Shown here: positions 12,001 to 22,535 of the stretch, one piece after another
How positions within the stretch are numbered: the first letter of the stretch is position 1
Layout of the letters: each line of letters starts with the position of its first letter
Assembly (NCBI GenBank): GCA_963969365.1
Contig: OZ017760.1
Location: 310,001 to 374,000 of the forward strand
Reading direction: 5' to 3'
Source of the DNA: Asterochloris sp. CNOR1
Taxonomy: Eukaryota > Chlorophyta > Trebouxiophyceae > Trebouxiales > Trebouxiaceae
DNA length: 64,000 nucleotides
Position numbers and translations under genes: made by a program
Notes under the pieces: model-generated
Seen by the model: the letters and a program-made list of their open reading frames with translations, nothing else
What the model was told of the DNA's origin: nothing
The model's database searches: none

Positions 12001-15000
12001 GACGTGCTAGATATTCTGTGCTAGAGGCGGCCCTGTGCCTGCACTGCCCAACCCTAACTGCATCTTCAGCCCTGCACTGCAAGGGCTGCATGATACAATC
12101 CCTGCATGATTCAGCTTCCTCGTGATGGGATCCAAGCTGACCACTGTGCCTGCTGGGAGCGCAGATGCGCTCCCTGTGCTGTAGGTAACAGGAGTGGAGG
12201 TGGATGCCAGATGCAGCACTGCCAGTGCAGGCGCAGCGTGACATCTGCGCTAAAACAGCGCTGCCCTCAGCCAGTCTCGGACAGAGGACCTCTGAGACTT
12301 CTTGAGGTGGCAGACATGTTCTGCCACCCCAATGGGCTGCCAGCCAAGGTGCCGTTTGCCAGCAGCAGCCAGTTGTCTCCTTCAAAGCAACAGCCTGAGC
12401 AACCGCCTCAGCCAACAGGATGCAGCGCATGGTTCCGGCACAGCATCCGGGCTCACCTGCGAGCCTCCTGCAGCTGGCGATACCTCTCCTGCTGCACCTG
12501 CATGTCCAGGTGCAGCTCATGCAGCTCCTTCTGGGCCGACACCTTCTCCCCCTCTGCAGGCAGAGGCTAAAGTCAAGCTGAAGGGCAGGTCTACCTGGCA
12601 GTGCCGCATGCATTGTTCCCACAGCATCCCCCCCTGCAGCAAGGTCCTCAGATCACGTCACAGCCGAGTCAAACCCTGAGGTGGTGCTCACCAGTCTTCT
12701 CTATCTGCTTCTGCATGGCGGCGATGCGCTGCTCAAACTCCTCCGTCTTGTTGCTGGCGCGGTACTGCACATTCTCTGCCCTCACAGTCTCCACAGTCTT
12801 GCGCAGCTTGGCCAGCTGCAGCAGCAGAGCAGCAGGAGTCAGGCCAGGACCCAGTCCAACACATGCACTGTGCTGCAGCTGCAGTTCAGCTAGCTTGCAG
12901 CTCACACAGTCTCCACAGTCCTGTGCGGGTGGCCAGCTGCAGCAGTTCCAACATACTCAGATTGTCAATCCAAAGCTTGACTTTGGTGGCACCTGCAGTT
13001 GACCCAGCTTGCAGCGACATCAACAGCTCACACAGAATTACGCAGTGGCGACGGCACCTGCAGCAGGAGACTATGGTCACACAGATTTGTGGTGCGTCTG
13101 CATTGGCACAATGTGTAGCTGCCTCAGGTTGTTGCACAGCTTAAGCAGCTGCAGCGGCAGCAGCAGCAGTAGGCACCAATGTGCATGTCGTCCTTGGTCC
13201 AATCGGCAACACTGTTCTACAGATTGGCCAGCAGACTGTGAATCAGGCTGTGGCTGGCAGAGTCCCCAAGGGCCTGGCAAGTAGCACCCAGACAAACCTT
13301 CTGCTTTGCCACTGCTTCTGCATTTCCTGCCCACTGCTTTACTGCCCATCTGCTGCTCCCACTGCTTTCTCTGTTACTCATCCAGTACCTGACTCACCAG
13401 AAGCGCTGAGCCCCTGCAATTGGGGCTGACATCCTGCCAGGCCCACCTGCAACCCTGACACCATGCCTGACAACAGGTTAATCCTGGGATGAGAACATCG
13501 ATGTCCTCTTGCTGCGTCTTCTGCAAATGTTCATGTTGCGCACCTGCTGCTCCCACTGCTTCTTCTCCATCTTGTACTTAATCTCCCGCTCTGCCCACGC
13601 GCTGGGGGCTTTGAAGTTCTTGCTGAACACAGTGTCGTTCAGCTCGGTGATCTCAGCACGCAAGCGCTCATTGTCCTGCGGGCACCCAGAAGCGGCGCCT
13701 TCAGACCACTGAATGCTGCCGTAAATGTGGCCCTCAATGCATTCTGCAGCGCCTCCACTGCCCCACACGCTTCATCTGCTCAAGGTAGATGTAGCTGTGC
13801 AGTTGATGCTTGCACACCCACCTGTTTGAGCTTGGAGACCTGCCCCTCCAGTGCTGTCGCATCCTGCAGCGCTTTTACTGCTCCAGCCAGCAGGTCTGCA
13901 TCACCTGCCGTGCCCTTGCCATCCGCGACGACTGCTGACTGCAGCCTCGCCAGCAAAGCCTCGCGTTCAGAGGAGCCAGCTGCCTTCTCAGGCTCCTGCA
14001 GCTGCCCTGCAGCCAGGGAGTGCAAATGGGGTCAGCCTGCTGCCTCCTCTGCATGTGCAGCGCTCATTGTAGCAAAATTGCTGCCTTCTCAGGCGGCTGT
14101 GGCTGCCCTGCAGGCAAAGAGCACATATTGCCAAACACAGTTGGGACTGTGCCGATGCTTTTTTGGGCAGGACAGGCCTGTAAGCTGACATGCACGCTGT
14201 AAGGGTTTGACTACTTCTGCCCTTTTCGTATGCAATGATGTTAAGCTGTGACTGCAGGAGCACCTATTTTTGGGATCTGGCACGCTCTTTGCAGCAGCTG
14301 TCTGGCACAATCCCATTGCCCTGCGTGTCGATGTGCAGGTGAATGGCTGTCCCTCAGAAAGCATCACAAGTATGCAGCACTGCTTGGGGTCACATGCTGG
14401 CAGGAGTCTTTCAAGCAAACGCACTACAGGATGGGAGGCTGCAGGCACCAGTAAAACCTTTAGCATGTGTGTGACAACCCCTGGCAAACCCTGCTTTCTA
14501 GTCAAACAAACTCAAAGGCCCTGCCAAAGTGACAGGCACTTACCACAGAGCCAGTAGTGGCGGCCTTTGCGGCTGGACAATCTCCCGGTCAAGAGGCAGC
14601 TCCATATATGGGGCGTTCATGAACGATTAACAAACAATTCAGGCCCACATGTGTGTTACAGCAGAGCCTGCCGGACTCTTCCAGTGGCAGTCCACACTCT
14701 GGGTTCCTTGTGGCCCCACCTGGTGCATCACTGGAGTCCTGCAGCAAGCTCTTGAGCCGCTCATTCTCCCTTTTGAGGTGCTCAATCTGGGCTGCGCTGT
14801 CCTGGCGGCTGCTGCGCAGGTCCTGGAGCTTCAGCGTGAGGGCTGCAGCAAGGGAAGAAAGCATAAGGGTTTCTCAGGGCAGGCTTCAGCTGGATGGCTT
14901 TGGGTGGCTGCTGCCAGGGCAGACAGGTCAATGCAGCAGGAGTCCTGGACCAATTGCTCCAGCATCAGGGCTGCACGGCGTGAGGCAATCGCTGCTCACT

Positions 15001-16669
15001 GAGACTGGCAGTCTGTGACATGCAGCAGCAGTGTGGATGCTGAACGACATGGAGGTTTTGAGCACTCAATCACAGCAGGAACAAGGGAGGGTTCCGCCTT
15101 TCGTTGACATGTTGTGACAGGCCCTCAGCGCCTGCAAACATTGCAGCATCTGCCAGCTGCTCCCGCGTGCCTGCTGCATGTCTGGACACGAGGCTTGCAT
15201 TGGGTGTGACATGCTCCCCACTCCACACCTGGGGCCTTAACATGAAGTGCACCTGGGGCCTGACCTGAATTCTCCTTCTCTACATCTGCCATCTGTTCCC
15301 GTGCCTGCTGCAGCTCCCACTCCTTGTCGCTCAGCTTCTGCTGCAGCAGGTCCTTCTTGTAGGCGTCCGCTGCCGCCTTGAGCTTGTCAGTCTCCTGCAA
15401 CGCCTTCTTGAGCTGCTGGTCCAGAACGGCATCCTCGCTCAGTTTGCGGAGGGCGTCGTTCTCTGACTTGAGGCGGGTGGCATCCTGCAAAGCAAAGGCA
15501 GGCTGGGTTCAGGCATGCCTGGTCGCAGAGAGCGGGTCGGCAGCTGCTTGGGGTCCCTCTGCTGCCGGTAAGCCTGCGCCAGGTACATTTTAGGTCAGGC
15601 TGCCTGTGCCCTGGGCATTCCTCGAGGGCAGCAGGCCCACTTGGTCTCACCAGTGCATGCAAGCAGTCTGTTGTGCAGCCTGCCGCAAAGGCAGCAAGTC
15701 ATGTGGCAGCACATACTCCTTTGCGTTGGCTACACAGTGCTGCTCCCTGGCAGCTGCTGGGCCACTCAGCCAGACGGATTCAGCCTCTTCTCCAGCAGGC
15801 TGCCCTTTGCCAAGGGCCTGTTGGAGCCAGCAGCCCCCCAGTCTGGGCACCAGTCGTCTTCAGAACCTGCTTGCCTGCACAGCGGTCTCCAGCTTGCTGT
15901 CCAGCTGCTGGTGGGTGCTGGCCAGCGTGTGGAGGTCCTGCTTGAGCCCCGTCAGGTCTGTCAGCACCTGGCGCCGCCGGTCAGGCTCCAGTGAGGTCTG
16001 CACAGCACACAGCAGGGGCCACTGGTCACTTCCCTGGACACACGGCGGTCAGCTGCAGAGATCAGGGGTCCAGGGCGACACACTAGTCTGCGTCAGTGCC
16101 ACAGCATGGCTTGCTGGAAGGAAAGCAGCGCAGTGGACAGGAGTGGCGGCAGCCCACAGCAGTGACATAGGCTCAGAGCAGGCTTTGGGGAGTGCAGCAA
16201 AGGGCCGCAGGGGCCTTCCCATGTACGTGTGCCCCCGCCCTGCGGCCTCTCTTGCAGCAGCACGGCCCGCCCCCGAGCTGGCCAGCAGCAGAGAGGCATT
16301 GAGGTGCTGCCTGCAGGAGGCCAAGTCAGCAGAATGCCACCCCAGTGCTGCGTCATCATGATCAAATGCAACAGGGCAAACATTCGTACAGCACCAGTGC
16401 AGTGGAAGAGTGGCTGTGCTGCCACGTGCCCTTGCAGCTGCCGCTGCAACACATGCGCCAGCCCAGGCACCTGCCAGGCTCTCGTGAAGCACAGGCTACA
16501 GCTGCCCATCAGCCCTTAGACAGTCCATCACAAACCCTTATCAGGGCCCTGGGCCCACCTGCATGCTCTTGATAGCATCTGACAGGCGCTGCACTCGCGT
16601 CTCAAGCTTGGGGTCTGACAGCGCCACCGCCCCACGGGCCGGCATGGAGGCATGGCGCGCCCCATTCAT
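65..16669 (-). CDS. Large coiled-coil protein, unidentified; 3' end outside window
   Basis: I do not recognise the family. A phase-consistent chain of exons runs on the minus strand: 16669-16559, 15997-15875, 15484-15265, 14842-14720, 14006-13822, 13675-13544, 12815-12692, 12553-12457, 11945-11732, 11099-10955, 10883-10800, 10432-10142, 9904-9672, 9364-9070, 8408-8182, 7828-7626, 7290-7158, 6835-6725, 6127-6011, 5506-5375, 4712-4539, 3641-3428, then (after a gap) 498-376 and 212-65. That is more than 1,300 residues. The first ~370 residues are heptad-type coiled coil (for example AEREIKYKMEKKQWEQQ), followed by ~450 residues rich in Pro, Ser, Ala, Gln and Gly, then coiled coil again. The start ATG at 16669 is only likely, because a TGCAG acceptor lies three bases upstream. 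Two introns use GC donors. No exon joining 3428 to 498 was found, so the last two exons could belong to another gene. A cytoskeletal, centrosomal or golgin-type scaffold is a guess. Confidence 0.6.
2113..2168. repeat. Two-copy tandem repeat, 28-bp unit
   Basis: The unit beginning GGTGACATAGGTTGCTATAG occurs at 2113 and again at 2141, nearly identical. It lies in apparently non-coding sequence. Confidence 0.85.
2421..2462. repeat. Two-copy tandem repeat, 21-bp unit
   Basis: CATGATAAATGCAGATCTGC occurs at 2421 and 2442 in perfect tandem. It lies in apparently non-coding sequence. Confidence 0.85.
2937..3460 (-). repeat. Decayed copies of an exon end with its GC donor
   Basis: The end of the exon 3641-3428 and its GC-type donor (on the plus strand AGCACTTGCCTGGGCTGG at about 3419) recur as AGTGCTTGCCTGGGCTGG near 3226, and more weakly as AACTGCTTGCCCAAGC near 2943. 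Both lie inside the downstream intron. The copies are degenerate and not open in the exon's frame. Confidence 0.55.
5507..5833 (-). repeat. Tandem copies of intron/exon head upstream of exon 5506-5375
   Basis: Two things recur. The acceptor-side sequence CTCCTGTATTGCAGCATTGC at about 5504 returns about 115 bp further on as CTCCTGTGTTGCAC (about 5621), each followed by CAGCAGCAGAAA. A stretch at 5790-5833 encodes HAEEVLQ, resembling the exon's opening EAEQVLEE, but its phase does not fit the neighbouring exons. I read this as duplicated junction sequence rather than a used exon. Confidence 0.5.
6178..6240 (-). repeat. Decayed copy of exon 6127-6011 start
   Basis: On the minus strand this stretch encodes EKVDPQAVIALH, against ETGDPQAVMALR in the real exon just downstream. 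The copy sits in the upstream intron about 100 bp away, which suggests a tandem duplication across the acceptor. Confidence 0.55.
10428..10645 (-). repeat. Three tandem copies of the acceptor region of exon 10432-10142
   Basis: The plus-strand string AGCCCCTGCAGAGGCA begins at 10428 (the true exon border) and again at 10515. Both are followed by a CAGACCCATGTCACA-like stretch and GGCACAAGGGCATTGG. A third, weaker copy ends with GCACAAAAGCCATTGG near 10640. The unit of about 87 bp carries a splice acceptor each time. Confidence 0.75.
11290..11770 (-). repeat. Array of copied exon end plus donor, downstream of exon 11945-11732
   Basis: The exon's last bases and donor (plus strand CACCCACCTCCACATTGCCC, about 11726) are repeated as CGCCCACCTCCACATTGCCC near 11677 and as CTCACCTCCACATTGCTGGG near 11493. 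More decayed relatives lie near 11590, 11405 and 11340. Several copies keep the paired block resembling GCTCAGCCACAGGCGT. This is four to six units of about 50-100 bp, each with a potential GT donor. Confidence 0.7.
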
Positions 16670-18942
16670 GGCCTGCAGGCAGCGCCAGCAGAGAGGTCAG
16701 GACTGTGAAGCTGAGTGTCAGGCACAGGCAGATGCCGTCTGCCGTTTCCCTGGGCAGGGCTGGAGGCCTGCAGCGCCCTGTAATGGCGTGCAAGCTGGTG
16801 CAGCTCAGGAGTACAGCTGTGAGCCTGGACCAGGCGACCATATGCGAAGTGCTGATCTCAGACACCGATGTTCTCTGGGAGTCCCACACGGTCGCAGGGC
16901 ACAGCTTCAACTCTGACACTGCCACTCTCTGGCAGTCCCACGTGATCACATGGCACAGCATCAAAGTTGTGACTAGGTTGGACGCAAGGTTCTAGCTTGC
17001 ATGTGGTGCCGGGCAACAGCACAGACTCGAGCAGATGCGCATGCGTCCACCGTAGCAGCCAGCGCGCAGCTGAGACAAGGCCATGCCAGCGGGCTCCAGC
17101 TTCGGCCGCTTTCAGCAAGAGTCTTTGATGGGGTGCTGCTTCTCAGAGAAGCAAACGGTCATTGCTCGGCGGGTAGAGCCCCTGCAGCAGACGATGGAGG
17201 CAGCAAACCATAAGCAGAGCACCACACACCTGCACAAAGGCCTGTGCCAGCAGCCCACTGGCTGGGGGCCTTGACACACTGGCTCCTTGGGAAATGTTAC
17301 ACTCCACTCACGCCCAAGACCTCCAAGCCTCTGCCTTGCGGGTGTGTCAGGTCAGGAGGCACCAGGGCCTGCCGGTGCCGCTTAGCGGCCTGGGCTGGCA
17401 GTTACTTTTCACGGGAGCGCTGTGCCCCGGCCAACTTACAATAGCAGGGTGCTTTCTATATGGTCCTTACTTCCTGCAGTGCATGAGCTCAGTTCACAGA
17501 CTGGGCTGCAGCTGGCCCGAGAGGCAACTGCTCATCGCATGGCACTGGGACAATGTTCGAAGGCATGGCCTTGCATCCAGTCAAAGCCTGGCAGCTTCTC
17601 AGATGCCTCCCAAGCAGTTACTGGGGCCAGATCTACAGGACACCTTCACATGCTGAGATGGTCCCAGACCAGAGATTGCGGTGATTGTCCAGCAGGATGT
17701 GCAGGACTCACCTCCAGGGAGCCCTCGCCCATCCATCAGGTGCGCCAAGGGCCAGGCGCACTTCCTGGAGACTTCTGGGCAGGCTTGCCTGACTTTGGCG
17801 ACCCAAGCTCAGCTGCCGGTACACTCACTGCACAAGTGGGTGCATTCACAAGGCGTGTTTGCCTGGAGGGGAATCTGGAAGCAAAGTCTTTTTCCAACCC
17901 ATGTGTTGTTGCTGTCGTATTGGGCAATCCCGACATCTGTGGAGGCGTACCAGATCAGATCTGCGCTACGCACAGTGTGTCCATTGACTTCAGGCCACCT
18001 GGAGCATGCCAGGTCTGGTGACCTTCAGCAGATATTGACAGCTCGACAGGGCAGCACACATACCTGATGCAGCCAGCTTCCCAAACATGAGCATTTGTAC
18101 CTGGCAAATGCCGATGTTGGCAGCCCTGTGCAGCCGTCTGTGGCATCAAAATAGTAACATGCAGGGCTGGTGCAGACTTGAGGCAGCCCATCAATAACAT
18201 CATGCTGTCATTGGCAGATGTAGCCTAGCTGTTTGTTCTTGCGCAATGAGCCTGCAGGGGGCGCTTCCCTGGCTGGGCAGGAGCAGGCCTGCTCAAACAG
18301 CTCCCGTGCGAGGCCACGCCTAACCAGCACTCACTTACGAATTCCCTCTTTGCAGCATCACAGATGCTTGGCATTGCAGCTGCTGGCTTGGCACTCATGG
18401 AGGTCAATTGGCATCTGGCGATGCCAGCAACCTGGGAAAGGCTGCAGTGGCCTCAGAAGGAAGGCCCGCTGCTCTGCTGAACACAGCGAGCTGCTCCCCT
18501 GATGCATGGCGGTCCTTGAGCTTGTCATGCACTGGGCATCTCAGGCCGTGCTCATCGAGAGCAGCTTGGGCTTCAGGTCACTGGCACAGACATAACCAGG
18601 CTGATTGAGACTGCTTGAAGAGGTGTAGCCCCAACAGAGAAACAGCTTGTGTCGGCATTGCCTGGTACATCCCATTGTGCGACAGGCTTGACATTGGACT
18701 GATACACTCAGCCAGGCTTCATCAGCAGTATTTACTCAATCAAGCTGACCACGAGGCAAGACGCAAAACAAGAAAGACACTGCTGATTTCTAGGACGGGC
18801 AACAACAGAGAGGGAACATTGCAGGAAAGAGGGTCTGTCAAAATGTGTATCAAGGTTTGCATCAATACTTTACAAGGGAGGGCCTTTGCTTGATGTTGAT
18901 TGGTGTTGATTGTTGACGTTGGACTTGATGCAGCCGGCAAGC
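16670..18942. other. Region between coiled-coil gene and hemerythrin copy A
   Basis: The right part (about 17187-18942) is the 3' flank of the hemerythrin repeat unit and is about 90% alike by eye to 22536-24045. A plus-strand frame of about 128 codons is open in both copies, at 17681-18067 and 23032-23421, beginning alike (MIVQQDVQD and MIVQQDMQD). On the minus strand, fragments such as SGLPNTTATTH are also shared. No frame shows convincing splice structure or a known domain, so I make no gene call. The left part (16670-17186) probably holds the promoter and 5' UTR of the coiled-coil gene. Confidence 0.4.
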
Positions 18943-21900
18943 TCAGTAGGATCCAATGATTTGCAGCAGCCATGCCCCCCAGCCTGCAGCAAGACAAGCA
19001 GTGCTGCAGCTCCTAGGGCGAGAGGCGTCTTTGAGAGGACCTCTGGGAGGCAGCACAGCTGCTGTGCAGGTACTGGTGGGCAGTGCGCTCTTGTGAAGGC
19101 AAATCGCTAGCCTTTTCTGGCAGACAATTCAGGCATCATAAGAACACAGCGGCATTGTCCAGCAGGCGTTCTGTGAATCCTCAGATAGGACATAACTGCA
19201 GCCGAATCTTAAGCTCCCCGGGCCTGGCCTCTGCACGTTAGGCCACAGTGCTGACGTGCGAGAAGGACCTGGCAGCAAGGCTTTGACTTCAACGGTTGCA
19301 CCGCACAGCATAGCAATGTTTATTCAGCATAAAATAGAGTCACTCACCGACAGGGCGCTTCTGGCGTTTGCCAGCAGCCACATCCTCCAGGGGCCAGGTC
19401 ACTGTACGCAGGTAGCGCTTGAGCGCAGGCTTCACGAGAAGGATTGGACAGGCTTGGGGACCTTCACGACTTCTGCACGGCAGCAATGCCAGAGCTCACA
19501 TAAGCCCTGGCTTCATGGGAAGGACCTGGTCAGGCTTGGGGATTTGACGATGGCTGAATTGTCTGCGACAAACTCACCAGACATCCACAGTGTCTGCATG
19601 CTCTCCTCCATTGGCCTGAGAATCCAGGCAAACTCTGAAAGGTGTACGTCCTTCTTCACCTCAGCCATCAGCTGCCGGCAGCACGAGACTGGGGTCAAGG
19701 CAGACGGTGAGGAGATTCTGCTGCCTCAAGTTGGTGTAGGGCAGAAGCTGCAGAGACTTGGGGCTGCCCTAAGCCAGGCAGGAGACTGTACCCATCAACA
19801 GCAGGCTTGTCCAGCAGCTGGTAGTATCTTGCGGGAACAAGCAGACAAGCTGCCCGCCTGGCCAGAGCAGCGACCACCACAAAACTGAGCAATGCGCCCC
19901 AGGGTCATGCAACTTTATGTCATGGGGGCCACAAGATGTTGTCAACGCATGCCGACCATCAGTCCAACGTGGTCGTCAAGGATCTGCCCACACTTGCACC
20001 AGACTTGAGATGCATCTCAGGAGTAGCTGGAGCTGGTGTTCCTGCTAGCAAGGGAAGGTGTCGAGAAGATGCCAGCTTTGAGAACTTACCGGTGCTGCTT
20101 CCCTTCTGCTGAGATGCTGGCGCAGCAAGGCCAGGCGAGTGTCATCCTCTTCCTTCAGGTGTTCCCTCATCTGGCTGGCCATGCTGCCAAAGCTCGCCTG
20201 CAGCAAGCAGGCATCAAAGAGCTCAACAACAAATCGAAGACATGCTGACCAATAGACGCAAAGGGTTGTGTCCTGCAGGCCAGCGGCTAAAGACATTATG
20301 TTGTCCTTTTGCAGGAGACAGCTGTGCTGCCAGGAACTGAAACTGAAACTGCATTGCACTGTAATGGCCTGACGAAGCCAGGAGGCAGCCCTGTTTTGCA
20401 AGAAGCCCCAGACAGGAGTGGTGGCAGACTGGAGGGCCCGCACTGTGACAGGCTGGCCAAGCCCAGAGGCACAGCTATTGTCTGCCGGGACCCCTGCAGG
20501 GTCTGAAGACCCAAGAGGTACAGCCTCACAAACTGCCTTCATTTGAGGCAACGCAATCCACTGGACCCCAGACTTGCTCACCTGCAGCTCTGTGACTGTG
20601 GCTTTGGCATCCACACCCGGCCGGCCCAGCTCATCGACCAGCTCTTGGCTGCGCAGCAGCAGCTTGACGAGGTCCTTGTGGTCTGCGAGCTGGGCGTAAG
20701 AATCGTGTTGGCAGGCCTGTCAAGCACTGCTTGCCAGCTGCCTTGTATGCATTGCAGGCTGCAGGACATGTGTGTGCCCCTCGTTGGCAGAGAGATGCCC
20801 TCATGGTTCAACGGTCCTACAAAATAATGGGAGGCGCAGGACACGTCTGTGTCTCTCGTTGGCAGAGAGATGCCTTCATGGTTGAAATCCAAAGGAGGTT
20901 TGCAGGCCGCAGGGAAGGCAGTCTCACCTGCTGTCAGCGAGGGTGGCAGCTGCACCCTCTCCTGGGTCTTTGGGGAATATGTCTGCAGGCATTGGACTGT
21001 CAGCAGAGAAGTGGCAGGAGCGAAAGCTGCACCTTCATCCGTGGCATGCTTCTTGTCAATGCAAGGCGGCAGCGAACCCCTGGGGAGTAGAGTGGCGCCT
21101 GCTGGAATGTCGCGACAGCGGGTGCAAGGGGGTCAAAGACAGCACCAGGCTTCCTGAAATCACTAACAAGCAGCCTCGTTGTCGCTGTAAGTTCACAAGC
21201 AAGTCACCTATTCAGCAAGCTGAGCTCAGGATTATGAGGCACCTATGGACCTTGCAGTGTAGGCTGAGCCCCACATTGCAGGAATGCCCTGCTCACCAGC
21301 TCCTTGGGGTCATGGTGCGACTTGGTGATAGTGAACCAGTGCTGCATGGCCTTGGCCTGCCACAGGGGCAGCTCGTTGGCACCCGAGGACAGACGAGACT
21401 GCACTGCGCCGATGGTGCGCTCGAAGTCAGCCATGTCCAGCCTCATTGCGTTATGGGACTGCAGAGCACAGTATGACTTGAAGGGGAAGACGTGCCACAG
21501 GCCACTGCAGCACTGGCACTTTCAAATCAGCCATGTGCAACTGCAGAGCAGGCATTGGTGACATGAGACATGCAACAGGCCCTTGCAGCCATGCTGCGCT
21601 GACAGGTCAGCCTGAATATCTCATGGGAGTGAGGGATGCATGAGACGCGCGACAAGCTGAACTTGCTCCCGAGAGAGCAGCTCTTTGCAGCAGCCTTGTG
21701 CAGCTTGACGGCTTCAGGGTGCTGCAGAGCAAACGGACCAGCTGCGACAGACAAGCACCACACCACTCTGCCTGGAAGGCATGGTGGAACTGGCAGAGCA
21801 CAACATCGCCTGCTGTGTCCTGAATGCATGTGACCCCTGGTGTGCTGAGACACACTCGGGGCAAGCATGACAGCGTCACTGTACTGCAGATCAGCATGCC

Positions 21901-22452
21901 ACAAGCTGACGAGGGTTGCTGCTGGGGAACAGTAGCAGCAATCCTGTCATCTTGGGTGCAGGCAAACATACCACACCAGCCAGCCCTGCTTGTAGGGTGC
22001 AGGCTGGGAGCTCAGGTGCCTGGGCCGCCCAGGAGAGCAGCAGATCTTCAGTTTGTCACAGAGATTTTTGGAGGGAAGTCATGTCATCCAGCGCCTGCAC
22101 ATATTGTGCTCCCTCACCTTGAACCAGCCACCCATGTCGGCTGGATGGCTCCATTCCGTCTCGCCTCCCTGGCTCTGAGCTGGGGTCACCTGGACTTGTT
22201 CTGGGCTTGCTATAGAGCTACCTGACATGATGAGGGTGTCTGCAGCATGCATTATGCCGCTTTGTTTCTTCTGCGTAGAAGATGTGGAGATGCTGTGAGA
22301 AATCTGTGAAAACTTTTTTGGTGGTTACAATATCCAGAGAAACAGAACCTGGTTTCATGATTTTTCTGCAGGAAGCTGAATTGACCTTGTAAAGTTTGAT
22401 GTTTTTGATGAAGAATATTCAGACGACAAGGAGCCACACCTGGCTCATGAAG
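17187..22452 (-). repeat. Segmental repeat unit A (hemerythrin gene plus flanks)
   Basis: This is one of three direct, tandem units. Each holds a complete eight-exon hemerythrin gene, about 200 bp of shared 5' flank and about 1.7 kb of shared 3' flank. Introns and flanks are alike as well as exons, so the units arose by DNA duplication rather than retroposition. Confidence 0.85.
18943..22252 (-). CDS. Hemerythrin (HHE) domain protein, copy A
   Basis: Exons are 22252-22118, 21458-21297, 20982-20928, 20682-20582, 20197-20090, 19671-19578, about 19461-19348 and 18983-18943, giving about 269 residues. HHE proteins are four-helix bundles that bind a non-haem di-iron centre through His and acidic residues, for O2/NO/redox sensing or iron handling. 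The expected series is visible: SHNAMRLDM, the HH pair of helix two, DHKDL, and REHLKEEDD. Copy A departs from B and C in helix two: HHDPKELTYSP replaces HHDHEEQTYFP, so the acidic ligand four residues after the first His is Lys, and four residues (VFVN) are missing. Exon seven stays in frame only if splicing uses the AG eleven bases inside the usual TGCAG. The C-terminus WGAWLLQIIGSY is conserved in all copies. Possibly a diverging or failing duplicate. Confidence 0.8.
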
Positions 22453-22535
22453 CTCTGCAGATGGCAGCCATACTTTATACTGACTCCAATGCTACTACCT
22501 AACTTCATTGCTCTGCGTGTAGTGCCCCTGCCTGA

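Noticed and set aside
5375-16669. Assignment of the large coiled-coil protein to CEP290
   Set aside because: Only generic coiled-coil likeness near the C-terminal heptads. No CEP290-specific block could be matched, and the low-complexity middle does not fit.
17681-18067. A gene on the plus strand in the hemerythrin 3' flank
   Set aside because: The frame is open in two repeat units but carries no domain, and the units are too similar for conservation of openness to mean much.
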